Positions 8,277 to 16,831 of a stretch of DNA of 34,519 bases are shown here, in pieces. Both the position numbers and the translations under genes were made by a program. The DNA lies in assembly GCA_018830325.1 (NCBI GenBank), contig JAHJSQ010000023.1, positions 1 through 34,519 of the forward strand. Reading direction: 5' to 3'. This stretch comes from Gammaproteobacteria bacterium (lineage in GTDB: Bacteria > Pseudomonadota > Gammaproteobacteria > Methylococcales > Methylomonadaceae). Under the pieces are notes generated by a model. The model was not told the DNA's origin. It made no database searches and saw only the letters and a list, made by a program, of their open reading frames with translations. Position 1 is the stretch's first letter. Each line of letters begins with the position of its first letter.

Positions 8277-9134
8277 ATGATCAGAAGTATGACGGCATTT
8301 GCCGGAGATGAAGCAGTCATCGAAAATTTAACCGTTCTTTGCGAACTGCGATCGGTTAATCATCGTTATTGCGACATCACTGTCAAATTACCCGAGCGCT
8401 TCCGCTTTGCCGAAGCGCCGATACGTAGCGCCATTGCCGCAAAAATCAAACGCGGCAAAGTCGAATGCGCATTAAATTATAAAAAGCTTCCGCAAAACTT
8501 TAACATAGATCTACAGGCGGTTGAGGCACTTTTGAACGCAGCCCGCACTATCGAATCGCTTATGCCCGAGCCCCGAACATTTTCGGCTCTCGATATTTTG
8601 ACTTACCCGGGTATTCAACAGGAAATCGGCACAGACAATGCCATTCTTGGTCAGGGTATTACTGCTTTAATCGAGCGCACGCTCGAACAAATGATCGAGG
8701 TCAGAAATCGGGAAGGCGAGCAATTAGCAAGCCTTATCGATGAACGCTGCCGAAAGATGAGCGAATTAGTCGTTGCAGCGCGTAGCAGAATGCCCGAAGT
8801 TTTGGTTCATCTGCGGGAAAAACTGAAGCTCCGAATTCACGATTTAGTAATCGAACCCGATTTCGACCGACTGGAACAGGAATTAGTTTTTTTGACCCAA
8901 AAACTGGATGTCGAAGAAGAGTTAGATCGTCTCGAAACGCATGTCAACGAAGTAAGACGTACCCTCAAAGACTCAGAGCCAGTCGGCCGCAGAATGGATT
9001 TTCTAATGCAGGAAATGAACCGCGAAGCCAATACCTTAGGCTCTAAGTCTGCCGACAAGGTAATGACCGGCATTGCGATAGACTTGAAAGTCTTGATTGA
9101 ACAAATGCGCGAACAAATTCAAAATATCGAATAG
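8277..9134 (+). CDS. yicC: YicC family endoribonuclease
   Basis: This 285-residue protein begins with the characteristic MIRSMTAFAG and ends with ...VLIEQMREQIQNIE. The family N-terminal domain contains CELRSVNHRYCDITVKLPERF, and the DUF1732 C-terminal domain contains GRRMDFLMQEMNREANTLGSK. YicC-family proteins are reported to be RNases acting on small RNAs and mRNA in enterobacteria. In many bacteria gmk follows yicC; here it is followed by a MITE and the polyene operon instead, suggesting rearrangement. It is divergent from the kinase-rph-rdgB operon. Confidence 0.95.
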   Translation: MIRSMTAFAGDEAVIENLTVLCELRSVNHRYCDITVKLPERFRFAEAPIRSAIAAKIKRGKVECALNYKKLPQNFNIDLQAVEALLNAARTIESLMPEPRTFSALDILTYPGIQQEIGTDNAILGQGITALIERTLEQMIEVRNREGEQLASLIDERCRKMSELVVAARSRMPEVLVHLREKLKLRIHDLVIEPDFDRLEQELVFLTQKLDVEEELDRLETHVNEVRRTLKDSEPVGRRMDFLMQEMNREANTLGSKSADKVMTGIAIDLKVLIEQMREQIQNIE

Positions 9135-9226
9135 ACCAAAACGCGCTCGAAAAAGACGCATTCCGCCAAACTTAAGTCTGTAAAATCTACACTTAATCTT
9201 TCTCACAACTACATTTTCGGATTAGT

Positions 9227-9468
9227 TATACTCATCGTAGATCAAAATTCGGCACCGGGGTGTCCGTCAAAGGACGCCGTGAACCCAGCACCTAAATTCC
9301 ATAGGTCATTGGTAATGATTTAATATTATGGCTAATTTAGGTGCTGGGTGAATACATCCCTGTAGGCTCTAGCCAGCTCCATGCTGGCCCCTCACCTAGC
9401 GTTAGGTGAGGGGCCGAACACCCGGTGCCTCCTCAGGCACTGCCGAAATTTGATGTACGAAAGTTATA
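9227..9468. mobile_element. MITE-like element B, TATAC-end family
   Basis: The inverted ends are TATACTCATCG (left) and TATAACTTTCG (right, bottom strand), each followed by a CAAA(A/T)TTCGGCA block. The interior has the shared core (GGACGCCGTGAA ... TACATCCCTGTAGGCT) split by a nested palindrome at 9284-9348, then several small hairpins such as CCAGCTCCATGCTGG and CCTCACCTAGCGTTAGGTGAGG. It fills the gap between yicC and the polyene operon and ends 15 bases before the first ATG of that operon. Confidence 0.75.
9284..9348. mobile_element. Nested palindromic insert in element B
   Basis: A 65-bp insert has the same perfect ends, CCCAGCACCTAAATT and its complement, as at 593-656. It is flanked by the direct repeat TGAA (9280-9283 and 9349-9352). 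The repeated bases differ from the TTTA of element A (TAAA when read in the same core orientation) but match the local core sequence in each case, as expected of a true target duplication. Confidence 0.75.
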
Positions 9469-9483
9469 CCATTAACGACACGC

Positions 9484-10176
9484 ATGCAATTGGATTTCAT
9501 CATAAATAAATGGGCTGTCTGGCCACCTTTGTCGCCTGAGCAAGATAGCGCCGCCCAATGGCTTTCCGACATATCCCCCATGCTGAAAAGGCGCTTGACA
9601 CCGCTGGCTAAGACCGTATTCTGTACCGTTGCTCAGTGCCTTGACGAAGACGGCATGGTGCCTGCGGTATTCAGTTCCGCTCACGGCGAATTGGCTAAAT
9701 CCTTGTCGATGATGGAAATGCTCGAGGTCGGCGAGGAAATCTCGCCGACCGGGTTTAGCCTGTCGGTCCACAATGCCATTGCCGGTTTGTTTTCGATGGC
9801 CTGGAAAAACAAGCTGCAATGTACCGTGCTCGCTCCCGGCGAGGAAGGCATGGCGCCCGCATTTATTGAAGGATTAGGCTTACTTCAAGAAGGCGCGGAA
9901 CGGGTGTTGTTGGTGTTTTACGATGAACCCTTGCCCGCCTTTTATCCGTCTTCTCCTTATCGATTGTCTTCGGATTCGAGCTGTGCGCTAGCATTGATGA
10001 TTGCAAAAAGCGGCACAGGACAAGCGTTGACACTATTTTCTTCAGCATTAATCGGAAACGACGGCGAACAACCGGTACAATTGCCGGCCTTTATTCGCTT
10101 TTTGACCGAGCCGCAGACTCGACTGACCTTCTGCATGCCGCGCCGGAGTTGGAGTTGGGAAAAACGTTACGACTGA
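9484..10176 (+). CDS. Ketosynthase-like protein, aryl polyene type (ApeC-like)
   Basis: The 230 residues resemble the short beta-ketoacyl synthase N-terminal-domain proteins (PF13723) that open aryl polyene clusters. Support comes from the pattern AVFSSAHGELAKSLSMMEML, the segment SPTGFSLSVHNAIAG (residues 88-100), which corresponds to the region before a ketosynthase active site, and the immediate ACP neighbours. The nucleophilic cysteine is absent (SVHNA), consistent with a chain-length-factor-like partner rather than a catalytic synthase. In studied APE systems the ApeC-type protein pairs with a separate ketosynthase (ApeO); no such gene is in the window. No ribosome site is evident before the ATG, and a MITE ends 15 bases upstream. 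First gene of the operon. Confidence 0.8.
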   Translation: MQLDFIINKWAVWPPLSPEQDSAAQWLSDISPMLKRRLTPLAKTVFCTVAQCLDEDGMVPAVFSSAHGELAKSLSMMEMLEVGEEISPTGFSLSVHNAIAGLFSMAWKNKLQCTVLAPGEEGMAPAFIEGLGLLQEGAERVLLVFYDEPLPAFYPSSPYRLSSDSSCALALMIAKSGTGQALTLFSSALIGNDGEQPVQLPAFIRFLTEPQTRLTFCMPRRSWSWEKRYD

Positions 10177-10230
10177 CGTTATCCTCGATTTTGGCGGCAA
10201 CCGCTATTGATATAATTTTTAGAGAAATGT

Positions 10231-10494
10231 ATGAGCAGTTTGGAAAATGAATTAAAAAAATTGATTATCGAGTCACTCGATTTGGAGGATATCGGCGTGG
10301 ATGATATCGATAGTCACGAAGCTTTGTTTAACGACGGCTTGGGGCTGGACTCGATAGATGCCCTGGAACTGGGCCTCGCGATTAGAAAAAAATATAATAT
10401 CCGGATCGATTCGGAAAAAGACGACGTGGTTAATATTTTCGCGTCGGTCGCCGCGCTGGCTGAATTTATTGATTCCGAGCAGAGGGCAGCATGA
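10231..10494 (+). CDS. Acyl carrier protein 1 of the polyene cluster
   Basis: An 87-residue acidic helical protein with the phosphopantetheine attachment serine at S41 in GLGLDSIDALELG. Carrier proteins hold the growing acyl chain as a thioester on the 4'-phosphopantetheine arm. It follows the ketosynthase-like gene by 54 bases and overlaps the second ACP gene by 4 bases (ATGA). Paired ACPs at this point are the standard ApeE/ApeF arrangement; which of the two carries the starter and which the extender units cannot be told from sequence alone. Confidence 0.93.
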   Translation: MSSLENELKKLIIESLDLEDIGVDDIDSHEALFNDGLGLDSIDALELGLAIRKKYNIRIDSEKDDVVNIFASVAALAEFIDSEQRAA

Positions 10495-10739
10495 ACAATC
10501 GCGATGACATTCTGCAAATGATCAGGGACATCATGCAGGAGATGTTCGAGATAGACGCGGAAGACGTGACGCCGGAAGCCCGTCTTTATGAAGACCTCGA
10601 TTTCGACAGCATCGACGCGGTCGACATGATTGTCAAACTCAAGGAATTGACCGGCAAGGCCGTGAAACCGGAAGATTTCAAGAACGCACGCACCGTAGGC
10701 GATGTCGTCGAAGCCGTCGATAAACTGATCCATATCTAA
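10491..10739 (+). CDS. Acyl carrier protein 2 of the polyene cluster
   Basis: An 82-residue acyl carrier protein with the attachment serine S40 in EDLDFDSIDAVDM. It is clearly distinct from its upstream neighbour and more like a housekeeping ACP (helix I ILQMIRDIMQEMFEID). It overlaps the preceding gene by 4 bases, and its stop codon shares one base with the next ATG (TAATG). Translational coupling across three genes supports a fixed stoichiometry in one polyketide-like machine. Confidence 0.93.
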   Translation: MNNRDDILQMIRDIMQEMFEIDAEDVTPEARLYEDLDFDSIDAVDMIVKLKELTGKAVKPEDFKNARTVGDVVEAVDKLIHI

Positions 10740-11290
10740 TGCGCAAATGGCTTAACGGCGTCATCGGTGTCTTGATGCTGTTATATCCGCTGGCCGTTTA
10801 TTTCGGCATTCAATCGGTGCAGCCCTGGCAGATTGCCATGTCCTTGGCCACGCTGTTGCTCGTGCGCCTGGTTTGCGGACGGACTACCGGCGCGGCCAAT
10901 CAAGGCTTGATCATCGCCGCGCTACTGTTTTGCGGCCTGGCCGTCTGGAATAATAACGAGATCACGCTGCGTTTTTATCCTGCTTTGGTGAATCAGGGCT
11001 TGCTACTGGTGTTTGCGTCGAGCCTGTATTTTCCGCCGCCGGTGATCGAACGGCTGGCGCGTCTTCAACATCCCGATTTGCCCCCTCAAGGCGTGCTTTA
11101 CACCAGAAGGGTCACCCAGATCTGGTGCGTGTTTTTTTTACTGAACGGATTGATTGCCGCCGCGACCGCGCTGTGGTGCAGTTTTGCCTGCTGGAGCCTG
11201 TATAATGGCCTGCTGGCTTATGTGTTGATGGGGTTATTGATGGCGATCGAATATTGGGTGCGAATCAGGACGCAGGATCATGCGCGTTGA
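10739..11290 (+). CDS. COG4648-type inner-membrane protein (first copy)
   Basis: The 183 residues contain four or five hydrophobic helices, starting with GVIGVLMLLYPLAVYFGI. Conserved features of this family are FASSLYFPPPVIERLARLQ, TRRVTQIWCVFFLLNGLIAA and WSLYNGLLAYVLMGLLMAIEY. COG4648 proteins are a regular but functionally unassigned member of aryl polyene clusters (ApeG position). Here it lies between the ACPs and the ligase and overlaps the ligase start by 11 bases. A paralogue with the same motifs is encoded at 28754-29383. Confidence 0.85.
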   Translation: MRKWLNGVIGVLMLLYPLAVYFGIQSVQPWQIAMSLATLLLVRLVCGRTTGAANQGLIIAALLFCGLAVWNNNEITLRFYPALVNQGLLLVFASSLYFPPPVIERLARLQHPDLPPQGVLYTRRVTQIWCVFFLLNGLIAAATALWCSFACWSLYNGLLAYVLMGLLMAIEYWVRIRTQDHAR

Positions 11291-12974
11291 ACCGATTCCG
11301 CTGAGCCGCTGCGCATTACCCGCGCATCCCGAACGGACGGTTGCCGCGCATGCAGGACAACTGTTGGACCGGCAACGCTTCTGCGCCGATGTCGCTGCCG
11401 CGGTCTCAGCATTACAGCATCAAACACCGCCTTGCTATGCCCTGTATCATGAAGACGCCTACCTGTTCGCGGTGCTGCTCTTTGCCTTGTGGCATGCCGG
11501 CAAAATAGTCGTCATTGCCGGCAATAACTGTCCGGCGACCGCCGATGAACTGGCCGGGCAAGGCTGCGCATTGATCGGTGCCTGGCAAGGGCGCGAATCG
11601 CCATTGGCCAGCCCTGCCGAAGTAAACATCGAATTGCATGCTCTGAGCCCGGCCGATACGCAATTGACGCTTTTTACCTCCGGTTCGAACGGCAGACCTA
11701 AGGCCATCGTCAAGACCTTGCCGCAATTGCAACGCGAGGTCGATGCCCTGGAAGCCCAGTGGGGCCTATTGTTGGGAGAGTCGGCGGCGGCCGCGACCGT
11801 CAGTCATCAGCATATTTACGGATTGTTGTTCAGATTGTTATGGCCGCTGGCGTCGGGGCGCTGTTTTCACAGCCAGCTATTTTTGAGTCCAGAGCCGATG
11901 TTGAAAGCCTTGGCCGGCCAACCCGCCTATTGGGTCGCGAGCCCCGCGCAATTGAAAAGGCTCGATGAATTGACTGAATGGGATCAATTAGCCGGGTTCA
12001 GCGCCATTTTCAGTTCGGGCGGGCCGCTTCCGCCCGAGGCCGCAGCGCAAATCGAGCGGCTTTGCGGGCAGCGGGTCATCGAAGTCTACGGCAGTTCCGA
12101 AACCGGCGGGATTGCGTGGCGCTGCTCCGCTCAAGATACGCGATGGACGCCCTTTGCCGGTATCGGACTCAGTCGGGGCGAGGATGGACGCTGTTTGTTG
12201 ACATCGCCGTATTTGCCCGATGCAAGTGCCTATCCGATGGATGACCGGATCGAACTGCACGGCGACGGACGCTTTAGCCTGATGGGCCGGCTCGACCGCA
12301 TCGTCAAGGTGGAGGAAAAACGTTTGTCGTTGGACGCATTGGAAAACGCCTTGACTCAATCCGATTGGGTCGAGCAGGCGCACTGTTTGCTGCTCAGCAA
12401 CCGGCGGGACCGTGTGGCGACCGCTATCGTGTTGACCGAAAGCGGCTTGGATGCGCTACGCCGGCAAGGCCGTGCGGCCGTATTCAAGTCATTGCGGCGG
12501 CAATTGCAACGAGCCTTCGAATCGGTGGTATTGCCGCGTAAATGGCTATTCTTCGACAGCTTGCCGATAACCCGACAGGGTAAAATCGATCATGCCTTGC
12601 TTCGGCAATTGTTCGCGTTGGACTCGGCCAAATATCCGCAATTGCTATACTGCCAGATCGCCACCAACAGCGCCGAACTGGAATTTCGCATTCAGCCCGA
12701 ACTGGTCTATTTCGACGGTCATTTTCCGGGCATGCCGATTCTACCAGGCGTGACGCAATTGGCTTGGGCCGAGCATTACGGCAAGTTGTTTTTTTCGATC
12801 GAGCAGCCTTTTCTGACAATGGAAGCGGTCAAATTTAAAAAAATCATCCTACCGGATGCCTTGATCAAGATGACGCTGGAATGGCGAGACGAGACCTGTA
12901 AGCTCTATTTCGATCTGAGTTCGGTCAGCGAATCGCATAGTTCCGGACGGATGGTGTACGGAGCACGCTCATGA
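11280..12974 (+). CDS. Acyl-AMP ligase fused to hotdog dehydratase (ApeH-ApeI-like)
   Basis: The 564 residues make two domains. Residues 1-445 are an adenylate-forming ligase: nucleotide loop LFTSGSNGRPKAIVK (131-145), VYGSSETGG (269-277), an aspartate in PMDDRIELHG (319-328) and the catalytic lysine in RQGKIDHALL (K435). Residues 455-564 are a FabA/FabZ-like hotdog domain with the active-site histidine in YFDGHFPGMPILPGV (H481). In E. coli-type aryl polyene clusters these are two neighbouring proteins: a ligase that activates the aryl carboxylic acid starter and a 3-hydroxyacyl-ACP dehydratase. The fusion would couple starter loading with chain dehydration. It overlaps both neighbours (11 and 4 bases). 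Confidence 0.9.
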   Translation: MRVEPIPLSRCALPAHPERTVAAHAGQLLDRQRFCADVAAAVSALQHQTPPCYALYHEDAYLFAVLLFALWHAGKIVVIAGNNCPATADELAGQGCALIGAWQGRESPLASPAEVNIELHALSPADTQLTLFTSGSNGRPKAIVKTLPQLQREVDALEAQWGLLLGESAAAATVSHQHIYGLLFRLLWPLASGRCFHSQLFLSPEPMLKALAGQPAYWVASPAQLKRLDELTEWDQLAGFSAIFSSGGPLPPEAAAQIERLCGQRVIEVYGSSETGGIAWRCSAQDTRWTPFAGIGLSRGEDGRCLLTSPYLPDASAYPMDDRIELHGDGRFSLMGRLDRIVKVEEKRLSLDALENALTQSDWVEQAHCLLLSNRRDRVATAIVLTESGLDALRRQGRAAVFKSLRRQLQRAFESVVLPRKWLFFDSLPITRQGKIDHALLRQLFALDSAKYPQLLYCQIATNSAELEFRIQPELVYFDGHFPGMPILPGVTQLAWAEHYGKLFFSIEQPFLTMEAVKFKKIILPDALIKMTLEWRDETCKLYFDLSSVSESHSSGRMVYGARS

Positions 12975-13705
12975 AGGTTTGCGTCATTATCCCGGTTTAC
13001 AATCACGAAGACGCGGTCGGCACGGTCGTCGAGCAATTAAAACCCTACGACCTGCCTTGCTATCTGATCAACGACGGCAGCACGCCGTCCTGCACTTCGG
13101 TGTTGAAGCGATTGGCGGAACGTGAGCAGGATTGGATCGTGTTATACGAACGCCCAGAAAACGGCGGCAAAGGCGCGGCGGTCATCGACGGTTTGCGCTT
13201 GGCGATAGCCGATGGCTTCAGCCATGCGCTACAAATCGATGCCGACGGACAGCACCGGCTCGAGGACATCGATCGTCTGCTGAAGGTAGCCGAACGACAC
13301 CCAAACCGGCTGATTCTCGGCAAGCCTCGTTTCGATGACACCGTGCCTAAGGGCCGCTTGTACGGTCGTCAATTCACGAACCTGTGGATTTGGATCAATA
13401 CGCTGTCGCTTTCGATCGCCGACGGCATGTGCGGTTTTCGCTGCTATCCGCTCGCGGCGGTCGATCCCTTGCTGAAATCGACCCGAATGGGCCTGCGCAT
13501 GGACTTCGACATCGAAATCGCCGTGCGTCTCTACTGGCAAGGCATCGATGTACTCAATGTCGAAACCGAAGTGCGCTACCCGCTGGACGGCGTTTCGCAT
13601 TTCGACATGCTGCGCGATAACCTATTGATTTCGAAAAAGCATGCGCAATTGTTCTTCGGCATGCTGATACGCCTGCCGCGCTTATGGATGAGGCATTGGA
13701 GATGA
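12971..13705 (+). CDS. GT2-family glycosyltransferase
   Basis: A 244-residue family 2 glycosyltransferase: CVIIPVYNHEDAVGTV at the start, NDGS at residues 34-37, NGGKGAAVIDGL and the metal-binding QIDADGQHRLED (88-99) are diagnostic. A late LRMDFDIEIAVRLYW and Y-PLDGVSHFD segment are also typical of the dolichol-phosphate-mannose-synthase-like group. In aryl polyene clusters one large protein often joins glycosyltransferase and acyltransferase domains (ApeJ); here they are two separate genes overlapping by 4 bases. The likely role is glycosylation of the anchor that carries the polyene in the outer membrane, which is an inference from studied APE systems. Confidence 0.92.
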   Translation: MKVCVIIPVYNHEDAVGTVVEQLKPYDLPCYLINDGSTPSCTSVLKRLAEREQDWIVLYERPENGGKGAAVIDGLRLAIADGFSHALQIDADGQHRLEDIDRLLKVAERHPNRLILGKPRFDDTVPKGRLYGRQFTNLWIWINTLSLSIADGMCGFRCYPLAAVDPLLKSTRMGLRMDFDIEIAVRLYWQGIDVLNVETEVRYPLDGVSHFDMLRDNLLISKKHAQLFFGMLIRLPRLWMRHWR

Positions 13706-14625
13706 AACATTGGGCCAACATGGAGGAACGCGGCGTCATCTGGGGCATGCAGTTGCTGCTCAAGGTCTATCTGTTATTCGGACGCAAGGTGCTGCAAGTG
13801 TTTTTGTATCCGGTGGTCAGTTATTACTGGCTGCTCAACGGTAAGGCGCGTGCTGCCAGTATCGATTATTTGCGCCGCGTGTCGGCTTTTTTGCCCGCGG
13901 ACACGATACGAGGCGGACGCTACGGCAGTTATCTGCATTTCATCGCTTTCGCGAATGCGATCATCGATAAACTGGCTGCCTGGAGCGGCGCGATCTCGTT
14001 GAACGATGTCGAATACCATGGCCGAAACGCCATCGTCAGCCATCTCGAACAAGGCCAGGGAGTTTTGATCCTGGGTTCACACCTGGGCAATATGGAAGTG
14101 TGCCGGGTCATCGCCAAGCTGCGCAAAAACGTCACTGTTAATGTCTTGGTGCATACCAAGCATGCCGAAAAATTCAATGCGCTGTTAAACCGTTATGCCG
14201 AATCCGGGCGCATGAATCTGATTCAAGTCACCGAAATGAACGCCGCGACCGCAATGCTGCTGCAAGACAAAATCGAAGCCGGCGAACTGGTCGTGATCGC
14301 CGCCGACAGAATTCCGGTCACAGGGCAAGGGCGTGTAATCAATGCGCGCTTTCTGAGCGCAATAGCAAAGTTTCCGCAAGGGCCATACATCTTGGCTTCG
14401 CTGCTGAAATGTCCGGTCTATACCTTGTTTTGCTTGAAGCGTCAGGGCAAGCAAGCGATTTATTTCGATCATTTCAGCGACGGCCTGAATCTACCGAGAA
14501 AACTTCGCGAAGAGCGTGCCAGGCGTTATGCTCAGGACTATGCCGACCGCTTGCAGCACTATTGTCTGCTGGAACCGCTGCAGTGGTTCAATTTTTACGA
14601 TTTTTGGCAGAATGGAAATGATTAA
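13702..14625 (+). CDS. LpxL/HtrB-type acyltransferase
   Basis: I chose the ATG at 13702 because it forms an ATGA overlap with the glycosyltransferase stop and gives the family-typical start MKHWANMEERG; an earlier ATG at 13684 is possible. The 307-residue protein has a membrane-inserted N-terminal helix (LLLKVYLLFGRKVLQVFLYPV) and the acyltransferase motif LGSHLGNMEVC with catalytic His and Glu in the HX4(D/E) pattern. A later VVIAADRIPVTGQGR block corresponds to the substrate-binding motif. In APE systems such an enzyme adds acyl chains to the lipid anchor. A 74-base gap separates it from the Uma2 gene. Confidence 0.9.
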   Translation: MKHWANMEERGVIWGMQLLLKVYLLFGRKVLQVFLYPVVSYYWLLNGKARAASIDYLRRVSAFLPADTIRGGRYGSYLHFIAFANAIIDKLAAWSGAISLNDVEYHGRNAIVSHLEQGQGVLILGSHLGNMEVCRVIAKLRKNVTVNVLVHTKHAEKFNALLNRYAESGRMNLIQVTEMNAATAMLLQDKIEAGELVVIAADRIPVTGQGRVINARFLSAIAKFPQGPYILASLLKCPVYTLFCLKRQGKQAIYFDHFSDGLNLPRKLREERARRYAQDYADRLQHYCLLEPLQWFNFYDFWQNGND

Positions 14626-14699
14626 GGGGCGATGTGATAGGATGCTCCCTTGCTTAGCCCCTCGACAACCCTGGCTAAAATCAAGAGAAGGTAATCATC

Positions 14700-15302
14700 A
14701 TGCCTAAAATCACCGATTTGTCGCAACTCGACACTAAGCAAACCTATAGCTATGCCGATTATTTGACCTGGCAAATCAAAGAAACCGTCGAATTGATCAA
14801 AGGCAAAGTCATGATGATGTCGCCCGCACCGAATGTCCTGCATCAACGTATCGAAAGAAAACTACTGGTCGGCATCGACCTCCATTTGAAAAATAAGCGA
14901 TGCGAAATTTTTCCGGCACCTTTCGATGTGCGTTTATACGATAGAAAACAATCCGTGCTGAGTAGTCAGGAAATTTTTACCGTCGTACAACCGGATTTAT
15001 GCGTCATTTGTAATCCTGAAATCTTGGATAAACAAGGTTGCAACGGCGCGCCGGATTGGATTATCGAAATTCTCTCTCCAGGCAATTCCAAGCGGGAGAT
15101 GCAAATCAAATATCAGCTTTATCAAGAATGTGGCGTACAAGAATATTGGTTGGTTTACCCTGAACAACAAGCGATTCATCAGTTTGTTCTCGATGCTGAA
15201 GGGCAGTATCGGCTTAAAGCCATGTTTGCCGATAAGTCGGCATCATCTTATCTATTTCCTGACTTATCAATCGATTTAATTGATCTTTTTGCTAGCCGCT
15301 AA
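14700..15302 (+). CDS. Uma2-family PD-(D/E)XK nuclease-like protein, inside the polyene operon
   Basis: A 200-residue Uma2 (DUF820) protein. The nuclease-like residues are D in VVQPDLCVI, E in DWIIEILSPGN and K in MQIKYQLYQECGVQEYWLVYP. Uma2 proteins are abundant in cyanobacteria and some proteobacteria, often beside mobile elements; their function is not established. This gene has no known part in polyene synthesis yet sits between the acyltransferase and the ammonia-lyase genes. Its stop overlaps the ammonia-lyase ATG by one base (TAATG), and a GAGAAGG ribosome site lies upstream. A second, divergent Uma2 gene is at 25882-26445. Confidence 0.88.
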   Translation: MPKITDLSQLDTKQTYSYADYLTWQIKETVELIKGKVMMMSPAPNVLHQRIERKLLVGIDLHLKNKRCEIFPAPFDVRLYDRKQSVLSSQEIFTVVQPDLCVICNPEILDKQGCNGAPDWIIEILSPGNSKREMQIKYQLYQECGVQEYWLVYPEQQAIHQFVLDAEGQYRLKAMFADKSASSYLFPDLSIDLIDLFASR

Positions 15303-16831
15303 TGACTAAACGAATCGTAATCGTCGACGGACAAGACTTGACGATCGAAGATATTGTCGCGGTTGCGGACCGCTCGCATCGACTCGAATTGAGCGATGCG
15401 CCGGCCTTCGTCGCGCGCATCGACAAAGGCGCTGAATTCATCGAAACGTTGCTGCGCGAGGAAGGCTTCGTCTACGGCGTCACGACCGGTTACGGCGATT
15501 CCTGCACCGTGTCGATCCCGCTGGACAAGGCCGGCGACTTGTCGCGCCATCTTTATACCTTCCACGGTTGCGGCCTCGGCGCGCATTTCGACGAACAACA
15601 AACCCGCGCGATCATGGCGGTGCGTTTGAACAGCCTTGCACGGGGTTTTTCCGGCGTGCGTTACCGCTTGCTGCAACAGATAGCCGAATTACTGAAACAT
15701 GATGTGCTGCCGTTGATTCCGCAGGAAGGCTCGGTCGGTGCCAGCGGCGACTTGACGCCGTTGTCTTATCTAGCGGCGGTTCTGGCCGGTGAGCGCGAAG
15801 TAATCTTTCGCGGCGAGAAGCAGGAAGCCGCGAAAGTGCTGGCAACATTGGGCATCGCTCCGTTGACGCTGAAACCGAAGGAAGGCCTCGCGATCATGAA
15901 CGGTACGGCGGCGATGACGGCGTTGGCCTGCCTGGCCTATCAACGCGCGGCCTATTTGTCGCAATTGTGCACACGCATCACCGCGCTGGCGTCGGTCGCG
16001 CTGAACGGCAACGCCTATCATTTCGACGAAAAATTATTCTCGGTCAAGCCGCATGCCGGGCAAATCAAGGTCGCGGCGCGTATTCGAGGCGACTTGCATG
16101 TCACCGAACAGACGCCGCGCAACGATACGCGCCTGCAGGACCGCTATTCGCTACGCTGCGCGCCGCATGTGATCGGCGTCTTGGAAGACGCGCTGCCGTG
16201 GCTACGGCAATTTATCGAAAACGAATTGAACAGCGCGAACGACAACCCAATTATCGACGCCGAAGGCGAGCATGTCTTGCACGGCGGACATTTTTACGGC
16301 GGTCATATCGCGTTCGCGATGGACAGCTTGAAAACGGCGGTCGCGAATCTGGCCGACCTGATGGACCGGCAGATGGCGCAATTGATGGACACCAAGTTCA
16401 ATCACGGCTTGCCGGCCAATCTGTCCGGCGCGAGAGGCGACGAGGCGATGCTGAATCACGGTTTCAAAGCCGTACAAATCGCCGTGTCGGCCTGGACCGC
16501 CGAAGCGCTTAAATTGACGATGCCGGCCAGCGTGTTTTCGCGTTCGACCGAATGCCACAATCAAGACAAAGTCAGCATGGGCACGATTGCCGCGAGAGAC
16601 TGCGTGCGCATCATCGAATTGACCGAGCAGGTCGCGGCGGCCGTTTTGATCGCCGTCATCCAGGGCGTTGAATTGCGCGGGGGACGGTCGGGTTTGAGCG
16701 CCGGTCTCAAGCATACGCTGCAACAAGTGAGGGCCGAGATCGGTTTTCTCGAAGCCGACCGAGCATTGGAACGGGAATTGCGCCTCTGTCTGCAATTGAT
16801 CCGCGACCGGCATTGGGTTCTGTATGACTAA
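15302..16831 (+). CDS. MIO-type aromatic amino acid ammonia-lyase (HAL/PAL/TAL family)
   Basis: The 509 residues match the histidine/phenylalanine/tyrosine ammonia-lyase family. The self-forming MIO cofactor comes from A147-S148-G149 in GSVGASGDLTPLSY. TTGYG (61-65) holds the catalytic tyrosine, and NDNPII and the LMDTKFNHGLPANLS region complete the active site. The selectivity loop reads FHGCGLG (88-94), unlike the SH of typical HutH, so histidine is not the obvious substrate. In this context release of ammonia from tyrosine or phenylalanine to give a cinnamate-type starter is plausible; related lyases occur in flexirubin and some APE clusters. No hut genes are nearby. It overlaps the thioesterase by 8 bases. 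Confidence 0.92.
   Translation: MTKRIVIVDGQDLTIEDIVAVADRSHRLELSDAPAFVARIDKGAEFIETLLREEGFVYGVTTGYGDSCTVSIPLDKAGDLSRHLYTFHGCGLGAHFDEQQTRAIMAVRLNSLARGFSGVRYRLLQQIAELLKHDVLPLIPQEGSVGASGDLTPLSYLAAVLAGEREVIFRGEKQEAAKVLATLGIAPLTLKPKEGLAIMNGTAAMTALACLAYQRAAYLSQLCTRITALASVALNGNAYHFDEKLFSVKPHAGQIKVAARIRGDLHVTEQTPRNDTRLQDRYSLRCAPHVIGVLEDALPWLRQFIENELNSANDNPIIDAEGEHVLHGGHFYGGHIAFAMDSLKTAVANLADLMDRQMAQLMDTKFNHGLPANLSGARGDEAMLNHGFKAVQIAVSAWTAEALKLTMPASVFSRSTECHNQDKVSMGTIAARDCVRIIELTEQVAAAVLIAVIQGVELRGGRSGLSAGLKHTLQQVRAEIGFLEADRALERELRLCLQLIRDRHWVLYD

Noticed and set aside
15302-16831. Calling the ammonia-lyase hutH of histidine degradation
   Set aside because: No hutU, hutI or hutG nearby, the selectivity loop lacks the SH pair, and it is coupled to polyene genes.
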